Assembly (NCBI GenBank): GCA_949126835.1 | Contig: OX421497.1 | Coordinates: forward strand, 9,854,920-9,918,919 | Direction of reading: 5' to 3' | Origin: Anisus vortex | Taxonomy: Eukaryota > Mollusca > Gastropoda > Planorbidae | Length of the DNA: 64,000 bases | In this document: positions 32,690 through 45,400 of the stretch, piece by piece | Position numbering within the stretch: the stretch's first letter is position 1 | Layout: every line of letters begins with the position of its first letter | Notes under the pieces: generated by a model | Told to the model about the DNA's origin: nothing | What the model saw: the letters and a program-made list of their open reading frames with translations, nothing else | The model's database searches: none | Made by a program: the position numbers and the translations under genes

Positions 32690-33028
32690 AGTAGTTACAT
32701 CATATCTTGGCGAAGTGGTCGGCTTCTTTCAATAAGGGCAAGAACAGAGCGATTTAAGAACTCTTTTGTTTCCACTATCAGTGAGAATCTTTCAAAAGAA
32801 TCGTCAGTCAGCCAGAAAATACAATGGCTCAATAGCTGACTCCTAAATGATACTTTTTTTCTTGTATGATAAATGGTATGATAGTGTGCGGGAATGTCTA
32901 TTGTGTTTGAGTACAAATGGTTCTTTAATATTGTTTTAATTACCGGTATGCTGAAAGACGGAATTTATGTAATCAAGTCAAATTTCCATTTATTTGGATC
33001 AATAAAGCAATCTTATCTTATCTTTTAG
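32690..33028 (+). mobile_element. Non-LTR retrotransposon 3' end with TCTTA tail
   Basis: A short plus-strand frame 'ARTERFKNSFVSTISENLS' resembles LINE C-termini. It is followed by an untranslated tail ending 'ttggatcaataaagcaatct' and TATCTTATCTT repeats. It is opposite in orientation to the endonuclease fragment just upstream. Confidence 0.5.
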
Positions 33029-33850
33029 TGCCTTTACCAGAAATGGGGCGAGGTTTAGGTATACAATTTTCATTTTTTTAATAGTTAATAGTTCAATGTA
33101 TTTTATAATTAAATATAGTAGACATAATTGATATTTATTGATGATAAAAATAGGCCTGTCACTATTTAGAATTTGATTTAGGCTAAGATTTAATTTGTAA
33201 TCCTAATAGGCTATAGCAAAGTCCAAGAGATTGGTTTTATATTAACCCCGACTTGTATCGTAGTTTGGGCTATAGGCCTATAGTGGCATCAAGCTATTGA
33301 CAATACAATAGTATTTGATTGTTTAAATAGTGTTGAGTTTTGCCCTAGACAGCCTAATAATATTAGCCTAATAATAATACTAATAACGTTGGGTGTATTG
33401 AATTGTACTGTGCCTTTTTATAATTAATTATTTTTTATTACAATAATATGTGTTTATTTGTCTGTGTGTATTTATGAATATAGTACGTCTGTGTGTACTT
33501 ACATGTACGTGTATTTGCATGCTTTGTATGTAACTGTAGGCATGTATGTATGTTTATTGTCTTCCGCTATCGTGATGTAATAAGGTTAGAGCAGTTGTTG
33601 TTTTTGTTTTTTTACTCTTACCCTAATTTCAATTTCGACTTAAGCATTAACACTTTCACCCTATACTCAGTAACAAATACATCTAGAAGGAAATTAATAT
33701 ATATGCAAATCACTACATTCAATCACTTACTTTTATACATAAAAAACACAGGCCAAATGTATCTAACGTGTTTTCTGCCCAATGTTTAAACTATACATTT
33801 TCGGTTTTTATTTCTTTGCGGATAAATGAATAATCAGTAGAACAGAACAA
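33029..33850. other. Unassigned AT-rich DNA
   Basis: No gene recognised. 'tataggcctatag' near 33,271 is a further example of the TAGGCCTA motif. Confidence 0.5.
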
Positions 33851-33859
33851 GGCTCTGCG

Positions 33860-35425
33860 GTATTTTCTAGTATTATCTAGTAGATATTTTAAGTATTATA
33901 AAGTAGATATTTTCTATTTTTATCTAATAGATATGTTCTAGTATTATCTAATAGATATGTTCTAGTATTATCTAATAGATATGATCTAGTATTATCTAGT
34001 AGATATTTTAAGTATTATAAAATAGATATTTTCTATTTTTATCTAATAGATATGTTCTAGTATTATCTAATAGATATGTTCTAGTATTGTCTAGTAGATA
34101 TGATCTAGTATTATCTAGTAGATATTTTCTATTTTTATCTAATAGATATGTTCTAGTATTATCTAGTAGATATGTTATAGTATTATCTAGTAGATATGAT
34201 CTAGTATTATCTAGTAGATATTTTAAGTATTATAAAGTAGATATTTTCTATTTTTATCTAATAGATATGTTCTAGTATTATCTAGTAGATATGTTATAGT
34301 ATTATCTAGTAGATATGATCTAGTATTTTCTAGTAGATATTTTAAGTATTATAAAGTAGATATTTTCTATTTTTATCTAATAGATATGTTCTAGTATTGT
34401 CTAGTAGATATGATCTAGTATTGTCTAGTAGATATGATCTAGTATTTTCTAGTCGATATGATCTAGTATTGTCTAGTAGATATGATCTAGTATTGTCTAG
34501 TAGATATGATCTAGTATTGTCTAGTAGATATTTTAAGTATTATAAAGTAGATATTTTCTATTTTTATCTAATAGATATGTTCTAGTATTATCTAGTAGAT
34601 ATGTTATAGTATTATCTAGTAGATATGATCTAGTATTATCTAGTAGATATTTTAAGTATTATAAAGTAGATATTTTCTATTTTTATCTAATAGATATGTT
34701 CTAGTATTATCTAATAGATATGTTCTAGTATTGTCTAGTAGATATGATCTAGTATTGTCTAGTAGATATGATCTAGTATTGTCTAGTAGATATGATCTAG
34801 TATTGTCTAGTAGATATGATCTAGTATTGTCTAGTAGATATTTTAAGTATTATAAAGTAGATATTTTCTATTTTTATCTAATAGATATGTTCTAGTATTA
34901 TCTAATAGATATGTTCTAGTATTGTCTAGTAGATATGATCTAGTATTGTCTAGTAGATATTTTAAGTATTATAAAGTAGATATTTTCTATTTTTTTCTAA
35001 TAGATATGTTCTAGTATTATCTAATAGATATGTTCTAGTATTATCTAATAGATATGTTCTATTATTGTCTAGTAGATAGGATCTAGTATTGTCTAGTAGA
35101 TATGATCTAGTATTGTCTAGTAGATATGATCTAGTATTGTATAGTAGATATGATCTAGTATTGTCTAGTAGATATGATCTAGTATTGTCTAGTAGATATG
35201 ATCTAGTATTGTCTAGTAGATATGATCTAGTATTGTCTAGTAGATATGATCTAGTATTGTATAGTAGATATTTTAAGTATTATAAAGTAGATATTTTCTA
35301 TTTTTTTCTAATAGATATGTTCTAGTATTATCTAGTAGATATGTTCTAGTATTGTCTAGTAGATATTTTAAGTATTATAAAGTAGATATTTTCTTTTTTT
35401 ATCTAATAGATATGTTCTAGCATTA
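33860..35425. repeat. 24-bp minisatellite with higher-order structure
   Basis: Built from a 24-base unit (gatctagtattgtctagtag + atat). Because 24 is divisible by three, long frames stay open and would read (SSRYDLVL)n; I regard these as artefacts. A variant block 'aagtattataaagtagatat' recurs ten times, starting at about 33,891, 34,010, 34,225, 34,344, 34,535, 34,654, 34,845, 34,964, 35,275 and 35,370. Confidence 0.95.
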
Positions 35426-35855
35426 TCGGAAAAATACAGGAGAGACTGGACAGATTTATTTCGAAAACAGAAAGAAATGTACAAAGTGAAATTTATCAGT
35501 GTTATTTGGCTAGTTAATAGAAATTAAAAAGATATATAGACAGAGAAGGCCTCGATAATATGTAGATACAAAAAAAAAAAGAGAACATTTTGCTTGAAAA
35601 CTAACAAAGAAACGAAAAGAATTTTTTTGCAAGAAAACAGAAAGAATACAAAAAGGAAACAAAGAAAATCGGCCTAAATACAAGAAGAATACAAATGTCT
35701 CCGAAGAGAAATAAAAGAGAAGGACAACATAAAGAAAACACATGGTCAAAAAAATAAAAGAAAAATGTAACTAATGAATAGATTTAACACAAATAGAAAA
35801 AGAACATAAGGCTTTAGGCTAGTAAATAGAAAGACATATATAAAGTGAAAACAAA
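35426..35855. other. Unassigned A-rich DNA
   Basis: A-rich plus strand ('agaaagaatacaaaaaggaa' style); no gene recognised. Confidence 0.5.
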
Positions 35856-35869
35856 AATGCTTTATGCAA

Positions 35870-36236
35870 ATCGATATGTTGTATATTGTATTTCAATGTA
35901 TGTTGTATGTTACATCTCAAGATATGTTGTATGTTTCATTTCAATGTATGTTGTATGTTTCATTTCAATGTATGTTGTATGTTTCATTTCAACGCATGTT
36001 GTATGTTTCATGTCAATGTATAATGTATGTTTCATTTTAATGTATTGCTGTATGTGTCATTTCAATGTATAATGTATGTTTCATTTTAATGTATTGCTGT
36101 ATGTTTCATTTCAATGTATGTTGTATGTTTCATTTCAATGTACGTTGCATGTTTCATTCAATGTATGTTGTATGTTTCATTTCAATGTATGTTGTATGTT
36201 TCATTTCAATGTAAGTTGTATGTTTTTTTTCAATGT
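35870..36236. repeat. 24-bp minisatellite just upstream of the P450 start
   Basis: About 15 units of 'atgtatgttgtatgtttcat' + 'ttca' with substitutions and a one-base deletion near 36,158. It ends about 50 bases before the P450 ATG. Frames of the 'YVVCFISM' type are repeat artefacts. Confidence 0.95.
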
Positions 36237-36288
36237 TTCTTCTGTTGTTGTTTTTTTCAAACAGTAAGGACAAATCTTGGAGGCAGCC

Positions 36289-36415
36289 ATGTTTGATATC
36301 AGCAGCGTCGACGCCACTGTCGTCCTGTTGGTAGCCACAACTCTGTTGCTGGTGTGTTATAGACGGAGGGCGGCAGGCTACAATCGGCCCCCGGGCCCCG
36401 CGGTGTTCATACCAG
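36289..36415 (+). CDS. P450 exon 1: signal anchor and proline hinge
   Basis: Codes residues 1-42 plus one base. It holds the hydrophobic anchor (TVVLLVATTLLLVCY), a basic stop-transfer RRR and RPPGP. The donor is CCAG|gtaggt. An AG at 36,262-36,263 preceded by a pyrimidine run could be the acceptor of a 5' untranslated exon. Confidence 0.9.
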
Positions 36416-39400
36416 GTAGGTCGCAACGCCCCACTGCCTTGTGTGTGAGGTGGGGAAAAGGGGTATGTAGGTCTATTCCCCCAAAATCAGCGCTAACGAC
36501 TGTCTAGAATGTTCTTGTTCCGAAACTGAGTGCCATTTAAATATCAAAGTGCCAACGTGATCTTTGAGTCCTTGAATTGTAAGATTTGTATTAACTGGAC
36601 TTAAGGTTTACCAACACTGAGTGCGGACTCTACTGCACTGGTTCGGCTGGTTGGATGTGAGATTGGTCAAATAGAAGACAAGATGTGAGTAATTAGTTGT
36701 GAAATTTGTGTCATTTGAAATTATGAGGACTTCAAATTATTAAATCCGTTAGAGCCCTGGTCTATTAACTCTGTGGACGTGCTGCTAAGTGCCCGTGGAC
36801 AAGTTTTAATGAGGCATGACATTTTCAATAGGTCATGGTTCAACGTGTTCATGAACTTCCGGTATATTTCCGTAAACACTCGTTTAAATGAGTTTTTCGG
36901 CATGTTTCAAGTATATATTTTGCTCGTGCTTGCCGATTCGTTTCAACTTTAAAGTCCAGTTCTGGTCTCTTAGAAATATACGAAGGCTGATAGAATAGTT
37001 ATGAGGAATCCTTTTTTAACATCAAAAGTTAGTATGCGATCATTAATACTCGAAGTATTAGTCGCGTTAAGTTAAATTTCACTTTGTTTATACAATAAAG
37101 TAATAAAGAGTTGCGTATCTTGGTTATTTAAAAAAGACACTCCAAAAATACATTAAAACAAAAAACTAAATAAGTTTGAGAATATAAATAGGTGATTCTT
37201 CACGTCTGACGTTCACAGTCCATCGTTTTCTTTCGGCAACATCTTTTGGAAATGAAATAAAATGTAATCCCTCTACATCTTTTCTTACTCGCCATACAAC
37301 CAGCAACGCAACACACAGACATGTTTTGTTAGCAAATGAACGAATGGGACCGGAAATGGTGGTGCACGTTCAACCTTTGGGTTCACCATGCATGCATACT
37401 ATTTAATAATTGTCCATATAGATCATAGGTTCTCAACCTTTTTCGGTTCACCGCCCCCTTTTACATTTTTTCCCCACTCACCGCCCCCCCCCCCCAACAC
37501 TTTTTTTTAGCGCCCACAGTTTTAAAAAAATGATAAAGAAACATATTGTAAGAATTAATACAATTACCTAAACAAGAGGCTTAAAAAAATCATCAAATTA
37601 ATGTGAATCGTTTGCCTAGTCACCTAGTGTGTTGCTAGTAGTTTGTCTATATTTGTTTTATTTTTGGTTGCAAAAGCCTTGGGTCTCCACACTTCACTAT
37701 TTGCAGATTGTCTTGTTTTATCTTTGTCGACAACTGTTTAACGTAAATTATTTTAATCCTCTAATAATTCAATCTTGTTATGAATACCGTAATGTTGAAT
37801 TTATAAAAAGAAATAATAATTAGTCAGTAATATTTGTAATATTACAAAGGAAGAGGCTAGATACCCCAAAAATTTGGGGTATCTAGCTGGCGGCCTAGAT
37901 ACCCCAAAAATTTTCAGTGGGAATTTCTTAGACCCGATACCGAAAAGGGGCCAAATAGCACGAAATGAATAAAAAAATATATTTATTCTTACCGTATTTC
38001 ATATGAAATAACACAAAAAGACACAAAATCCTATTGTTCTTTCTTCCTACTTGTTGAGACCACCTCGTCTATTGAGCATGCGTGCCATGTGCTTTTCTAG
38101 AATACTACTTCCTGTCCCAATATATGGCCAGGTTGGCTATGTATAGCTATGCCTATGCTGTAACCTAACCGATAGTAATGATTAACAAATACTTAGAAAG
38201 CTTAGAAACTAACCGATAATGGCTAAAAATTCTGGTCCGAGAAGCGTGATGTCATGCGCAGTAGGCTAAAAAACTTTTGGGGTATCTAGGCGTACGCCTA
38301 GATACCCCAAATTTTTGGGGTAGGAAGACACTTTCCTAGATACCCCAAATTTTTGGGGTAGGAAGACACTTTCTATTACAAAACAGACCTTGCTTGACAT
38401 CACTATTGAATCAAATGTGGAAACATTTTTTATTAAAGGGAGGTAATTAACCCGTTTAATTTGAGCTAATATTTCTGATGTTTTTTTTATATATATAAAC
38501 AAAAAATAATGGCTTACAATTTCTAAATATTAAATGATTGAACTGTAAAAAGTATTGAAAAATTATATAAATATTATATGACTAAAAATGTATATTTTCA
38601 AACATTACATTAACTACCCAGTTTGTATGATTACAACATATCTATTCTGCTTAACAATAACAGTTCCTTTATGTTTTTATCAGAAATAGATCAAGTAAGG
38701 TCATCTCAGTTAAACTGGGATCAAAATATCATTAATATTACAAGATGTTACAGCGACAGGGGTCGGTGGGGGGGGGGGGGGGGCAGAAATAAAACCCGCG
38801 ACGTGTCGGTAGTCGGTTGACAGTCAGTTGAACCAACCACAGGACTTGTTTATACTGACCCCTACTTCTTCGAAAAGTCCATGCATTCCATTTCTTATTA
38901 GTAGAATAATATGTAGGCCTACTGTTGGGGAATATCAGATATTTAGCAACACTTTCGTTTACATCACATTTCATCTCAAAACTAATCGATTCAAATAGCT
39001 GAGGTGTTCAAATTATATCAGGTACTTTTCTACCGCCTACTTGACCTTCACCGCCTCCAATCGCCCCCGGGAACAACAGCGCCCCCCCCCCCCATTAACC
39101 TTCTCGCAGCCCCTCCCCCGCCCCCGTTGAGAACCAAATGAATAGATCAAAGGAAATTGAGTCCCGCGACTCGTCCTGTCTAAAAACGGGCATGCCGGGT
39201 ATAATTTTATAATTTAAAGTGCGAATGGTGTTAATGAATGAGACGAGTTTGTCTACTGAATATTCTACGATCATGCAATGCTAGTCTGGTGGTCGCCTGG
39301 GTAAACGTTCAGTCCTGCATAAAAAACAAAAAGGAGGTCGAACCCGGAAGCCCTGACAACAACTCCAAGTTTTCAACTTACGCAATAGGCTTAGTTTAAA

Positions 39401-42400
39401 AGTTCTAAAAGCTTAAAAGTACCAGATGTCAAACTCACGCTGTAAGTGCTTTTAATACTTTTAAGTGGCCTACTTAATTTTGAGGTCAAGTTACTAGCCT
39501 GAGAAATAAAGACAAACAAATAAATAAATAACGTATACAAACACAGTGTCTACGTTTAAGACAATAGTATGAAACAAACAATGACTTAATATACAAACAC
39601 ATTGTCTACGTAAATTGTCAATAGTATGGAACAAACAATGACTTATATTCAAAATCAGTGTCTACGTAAATTGTCAATAGTATGGAACAAACAATGACTT
39701 ATATTCAAACTCAGTGTCTACGTTTGAGACAATTGTATGGAACAAACAATAACTCAATATACAAACACATTGTCTTCGTTTAAGACAATAGTATGGAACA
39801 AACAATTACTTAATATACAAAGACAGTGCCTACGTTTAAGACAATAGTATGGAACAAACAATAACTCAATATACAAACACATTGTCTTCGTTTAAGACAA
39901 TAGTATGGAACAAACAATTACTTAATATACAAACACAGTGTCTACGTTTAAGACAATAGTATGGAACAAACAATAACTCAATATACAAACACAGTGTCTA
40001 CGTTTAAGACAATAGTATGGAAAAAACAATAACTCAATATACAAACACATTGTCTACGTTTAAGACAATAGTATGGAACAAACAATGACTTAATATACAA
40101 ACACATTGTCTTCGTTTAAGACAATAGTATGGAACAAACAATTACTTAATATACAAACACAGTGTCTACGTTTAAGACAATAGTATGAAACAAACAATAA
40201 CTCAATATACAAACACAGTGTCTACGTTTAAGACAATAGTATGGAACAAACAATAACTCAATATACAAACACATTGTCTACGTTTAAGACAATAGTATGG
40301 AACAAACAATGACTTAATATACAAACACATTGTCTTCGTTTAAGACAATAGTATGGAACAAACAATTACTTAATATACAAACACATTGTCTACGTAAATT
40401 GTCAATAGTATGGAACAAACAATGACTTATATTCAAACTCAGTGTCTACGTTTGAGACAATTGTATGGGACAAACAATGACTTAATATACAAACACAGTG
40501 TCTACGTTTAAGACAATAGTATGGAACAAACAATTACTTAATATACAAACACATTGTCTACGTTTAAGACAATAGTATGGAACAAACAATAACTCAATAT
40601 ACAAACACAGTTTCTACGTTTAAGACAATAGTATGGAACAAACAATAACTCAATATACAAACACATTGTCTTCGTTTAAGACTATAGTATGGAACAAACA
40701 ATAACTTAATATACAAACACAGTGTCTACGTTTATGACAATAGTATAAAACATAACTTTCAATATTGCGTTATTTAGTTGTTGAAACACTTAAATCAAAA
40801 TGAACTGAAACTAAATCAATTGTTTATATTGTAAAAGAAAGTGTGTAAAATAGCATGTATTAGACATATTGCCGAAGAAATTTTTAAGAAGTGGAAGTAA
40901 GAAACTCAAATGATAAAAAAGTTAGAGAGAGATGGGCGGGAGGGGGAGAGGCAGAGAAAAAGAACGAGAGAGAGAGACATAGAGAGAGAACGAGAGAAGA
41001 CCAATATAAAGAGAACGAAAGAGAGTTACGAGAGAGAGACAGAGAGGCAGACCGAGAGAGACAGAGAGAGAGGCAAAGAACGACCGGAAAAGAGACACGT
41101 GAGAGAGAAAAGAGAGACAGAGAAAGAGACAGTGAGAGAGTCATGGAGAAACAGGGAAAGAGACAGTGAGAGAGACAAAGAGAGACAAGGTTAGAGAAAG
41201 AAACAGAGATCATTAACATAATTTAGAAAGTTGAAAGATCTTAAGTTCCATCATGTTACATGTTAAATAAAACCTATTCTTACTTGTTTTAATCTATGTG
41301 TCCTGAATGATCTTTAACCAGGCCTAGGTCATTTACTCAAGTTCGCCGGCCATTCCGTGCCCCAACTTCGGCAGCTGAGAAGCCAGTACGGAGATATATT
41401 TCAGATTTACATGGGCACCTTCCCAGTGGTCATCGTCAGTGGCCTTGACCTCATTACTGAAGTTTTGCAGACCCGCGGGACGGAGTTCAGCAACAGGCCG
41501 AATTCTTTCTTAGTTGAAAAGTTAGCCAAGAATAAAGGTAATGGTAAAATTATATATATTATTTTTTTAATCCTTTAAAAGTGCGTGTCCATTGGTCCTT
41601 ACAGTAGGCTTGGTAGACTTGGCGGCGCCCATCTCCTCTCCAACTCAGTGGTGAGGATTTTTATTTATTTCTGAATGTCTGCACCGTGGGTCGAACCCAT
41701 GACGTCAAGATTGTGAGTCAAGCTCACTGTCGACTTTGCTATCCAGCCGCTTAAGGTGGATAGTATGAGGCAAAAAAAAGTCTTGAAATTAAACTACTAC
41801 ATTTATATTATAGGTGTAGGCTACACCAGGGGCTGCCCCGGGAATAGAAGGCAATATATGAGACACTTATCTTCTCATTCCGTGTCATGTTTTGTCCTTA
41901 GATAAAAGTAAGAACTAGGTGAAATAAAATCGTAAAGGTAATTAGGCTTAGGCCTACATTTGGGGCACGTAGGATTTTTTCCTGGGTCTGGAGGGTGTCC
42001 CTGAGGCTACCTAGCTCTGATGGGAAACTGACCTTAGTATGCCGTGGTCACAGAACCTGGTGGACGCTGCTTCACCGGCCTTATGTTCAATTTCATCCGA
42101 AGGCTACTTTCCTTTTTTTCACTACATTTGTGAGTAGATTATATCAAGGGCGGCTCCGGGAATATTTAATAGGTACCTGACATTAATTTGGGAAAAGTAA
42201 ATGGCGGTTGGTCCTTTTGCAGGCAACACAATCTCCTACTAGAATGCCGTGGCCGCGTAAACGTGTGATCGATGCTTCATTGGCCTTGTATTTAAAATTT
42301 GTCTGACAGGGATATATATTTGTTATGACTATTTTGATAGGGGCGTTATAGTTGTTGTTTTTTTATGTCATGTATTGTCTGTTAACTTTTCCTAATTTCG

Positions 42401-45400
42401 TTTTGTCCCCCCTCCCCCCCCCCCTCCATGACTGAGTAGTCACAAATCTCAAAGACCCTTGTCGCCGTTTTTCTAAAATTTAATACGTGTGTAATGGCAT
42501 AAACGAACAACGGTAGTATGCTATTGAATTATACGAGTTAAAATGCTTAAAAGCAACACAGTATATATTTTTTTATTCCATGTGTGAAATCGCATATGAG
42601 TTCCAAGTTCCAACACATGTTGTATAATTATACAATTGAAATTGTTTTAAGGATACGAGAATCCAGTGGATATTTTAAGTTTGCCGAATTTACATTTGCC
42701 AAAATTACCTTCCCGAAAGTACCGTTGCTAAATTTACCCTTGCCGAATTTACCGAGCACCATGAAATATATGCATGTAAAAGTACCACTATCTTTTATGG
42801 AATTATATATATTGAAATTCCATATTATAGTTCCGAAGCATATTGTAGAGTTAGTTATAAGTATGAAGCTGAATAACAGTATAACATAGAGTTAAAGTAA
42901 CTTTCTCAGACGACTTAAACTAAAACCCAAATATACATATTATAGTATATAATACATATAGTTTTCGCAGTATATTGTAGAATTAGTTATAAAAGAAATC
43001 TGGATAACAGTATAAAGTAAAGTCAAAGTTACTTTCTCAGCCAACTTTCTAAACCAAAACCTTGACCACTCACCTGGGACAGGTTTGCTCAACACAAACG
43101 GAGACATTTGGCTAGAACAGAGGAAAGCTATGGTCAGGGCCCTCAAACCCCTGGTCGCAAATACTGGGCCACTGGAAGGCGCCATCAAGAAAGCCGCGGA
43201 CAGGATGACCGCTAAGCTGAGGACGCTGGTCGAGGCTGGTCAAGCGGACAGTGTGGACGTCACCTGTCTCATCAAACACTCAGTTTTCTTCACTTCTTTC
43301 ACCCTGGCGTTCGGACGCTATGCCGATTTTGACTCGGAAGAATTCATTTCTTATGTCAATCATTATGATCAATTCTTTCGGTAAGTCTTTTAACAAATTG
43401 TATTAATATATTTCGTGTAAAGGGAAACTGTGTTTGAACTAGCGAAATAGAATTGTATAGGTTTTTCTAACGCCTCTTGTTTAAATCTGATAAAACCGAC
43501 GATAATTTGGTTTGTGCCTTGGTCTTTTTTTTTAAGAAAACGAGACTTTAAAGTTGTAAATTATTTAATGAATCTAAAGTTTAAATGCTAATTTTCAAAC
43601 AATCCATATACTCACTTACTACCCCGAAACTCCATTCGAGCATAGGGCAGCAACAAAAGTCTCTCCACATTGACCCTTCCCTAGGAATGACCACTGTCCT
43701 TCTTTTCTTGGTCGATAGCTCTTCTCCAGGTGGATCTTGGCCGACCTCTCACCTTTTTTTTTCTATCTGAGGGTCCAATGCAGGGCAGTTATAGTTTTTT
43801 TTATATTCTTAACTTAACATATGACAAATCATTCGCCAACGCCTTCTCGTGATGATAGCAAACAATCAAAAACTAGATAAAAATATTTTTGTTTTTGAAA
43901 TCGTTTAGAATGAAATAGTGTACGAGTTGAGGGTTTGTCTAATACTGCCCCCCCTCCCCGGGACATTGCAGTCTTTGTACTCACTTTGGTACTATTTGCT
44001 CCCACCTCCACCCCCAGCTTGCACTATCCCTCTTTCCGCCTAGCCCTCTTTGCCCTAACCTTGTCATGCTGGCTACGTCTCATGGGTCGGCAACGTTTTG
44101 ATAACAGTGTGCCACAATTAGGATTTCTAATTCATCCAGCGTGCCAACAGCCTTAAATGTATCCTATTCTTTTCTTGTAGACGAGACTTGATTTATCTTT
44201 TTTTTTGGCAGTTTCCGCGTGCCATTGCTATATTGTCTGTATCAATGAATTAGTGTAGCGTGTTCTCCCTAATTGGAATTTGAGTAACACTTACGTAGAG
44301 ACGCAGGATTCATTCTATTACATAAAAAACGTATTCTGCTGCCACTTAAAAAAAACAACAACACAATAACAAAAACCTCTCCCTCTCTCTCTCGGTAGAA
44401 CTTTGAACTTGGCTGTTTTGACCAGTTTTATGCCGTGGCTGCAATGGCTTCCCTGGGATCCCGTGGGGTACAAGAAATGTGACGAGTTGGCAGTCAGCAT
44501 TATCAAGAAGTTCGTCGAGCCAGAGATCGAGAGGCTAAAAGATGTAGGTGGAAATGTTTCAGCATCTGTAGTCAATCTGTTTTTTTCTATTCGGAACGTC
44601 TTTTTGTTGATGTTTTTGGTTTTTGCTGTTATAAATAAAATATATATATATATAATGACTAGTAGCTATGTCCGTAAAAATGACGGAGAAACGAATGACT
44701 ACTATGTCTTTTTGTTAAGAGAGAAAGAAACAAAAGCAGTAATACAATTTAAAAAAATGTAGTGACAATAATAGTCATTAAATAATACTACCAAAAAGAA
44801 TAACAAACATAATAATAATGATGATGCTTATATGGCGCATATCCCGTTGATAAAAGTTCTATGCACAGAAACGACAGTTACATAATACAGCCAACGAACA
44901 ACAGACGAAAATGAAAATTTGTATACACAAATACCAAACTATACAAAAAGTAAATAATTTTGAAAAGTAAATAATATTTCGCGGGAAAACCCAGCACCCC
45001 CCCCCCCCAAACACACACACACACACACAAACAAAATAATTTATTTGAAAGCATTTTTAAAAAGGGGCATCACTCTCTCTATTTTTTTTTTTGAATGGCG
45101 CTCCGGTTTATAACCTCAACTCATTAGTAAAAGGTTATTTTTATAAAAAAATTCACGAATTAAACAATTTAGTTGATGTAAAAAAATTCTTTTAGAAAAC
45201 GTTTCCGATTTTTACATTTAACGTGTGTATCGATCGGTCAAACGGCCTAAGAATCTATAGAGAACAAACATATTTATATAGAAACAAACTCACAGAAATC
45301 ATATATAAGACTTATTGATTGATTATTTGAACAAAAAAATTGTTAATTGTGTACTTCCGAGGTTGGCCCCCACCCGTGGCTACACTTATGATTGAGACTT

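Larger units (their letters stand above)
37425..39140. mobile_element. hAT element D in P450 intron 1
   Basis: The left end 'ataggttctcaacctttttc' and the right end 'gttgagaaccaaatg' form hAT-type (GGTTCTCAACC) inverted termini. The flanking 8-mers TATAGATC (37,417-37,424) and AATAGATC (39,141-39,148) match at 7 of 8. The interior is the same AT-rich core as copies A, B and E, plus a SINE-2 piece. No transposase is readable. Confidence 0.65.

Noticed and set aside
34087..35325. Repeated SSRYDLVL protein frames
   Set aside because: A consequence of a 24-bp tandem unit; no start context, no flanking coding sequence, and the frame breaks at each shortened unit.
35845..36296. YVVCFISM-repeat proteins upstream of the P450
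   Set aside because: Minisatellite translated in frame; ends before the P450 start with no splice support.
39530..40748. Regularly spaced repeats that might suggest a CRISPR array
   Set aside because: Contiguous tandem units with no unique spacers, in a eukaryotic intron.
40891..41219. Arg/Glu-rich plus-strand and Leu/Ser-rich minus-strand ORFs
   Set aside because: Low-complexity GA tract; both strands and several frames open for the same trivial reason.
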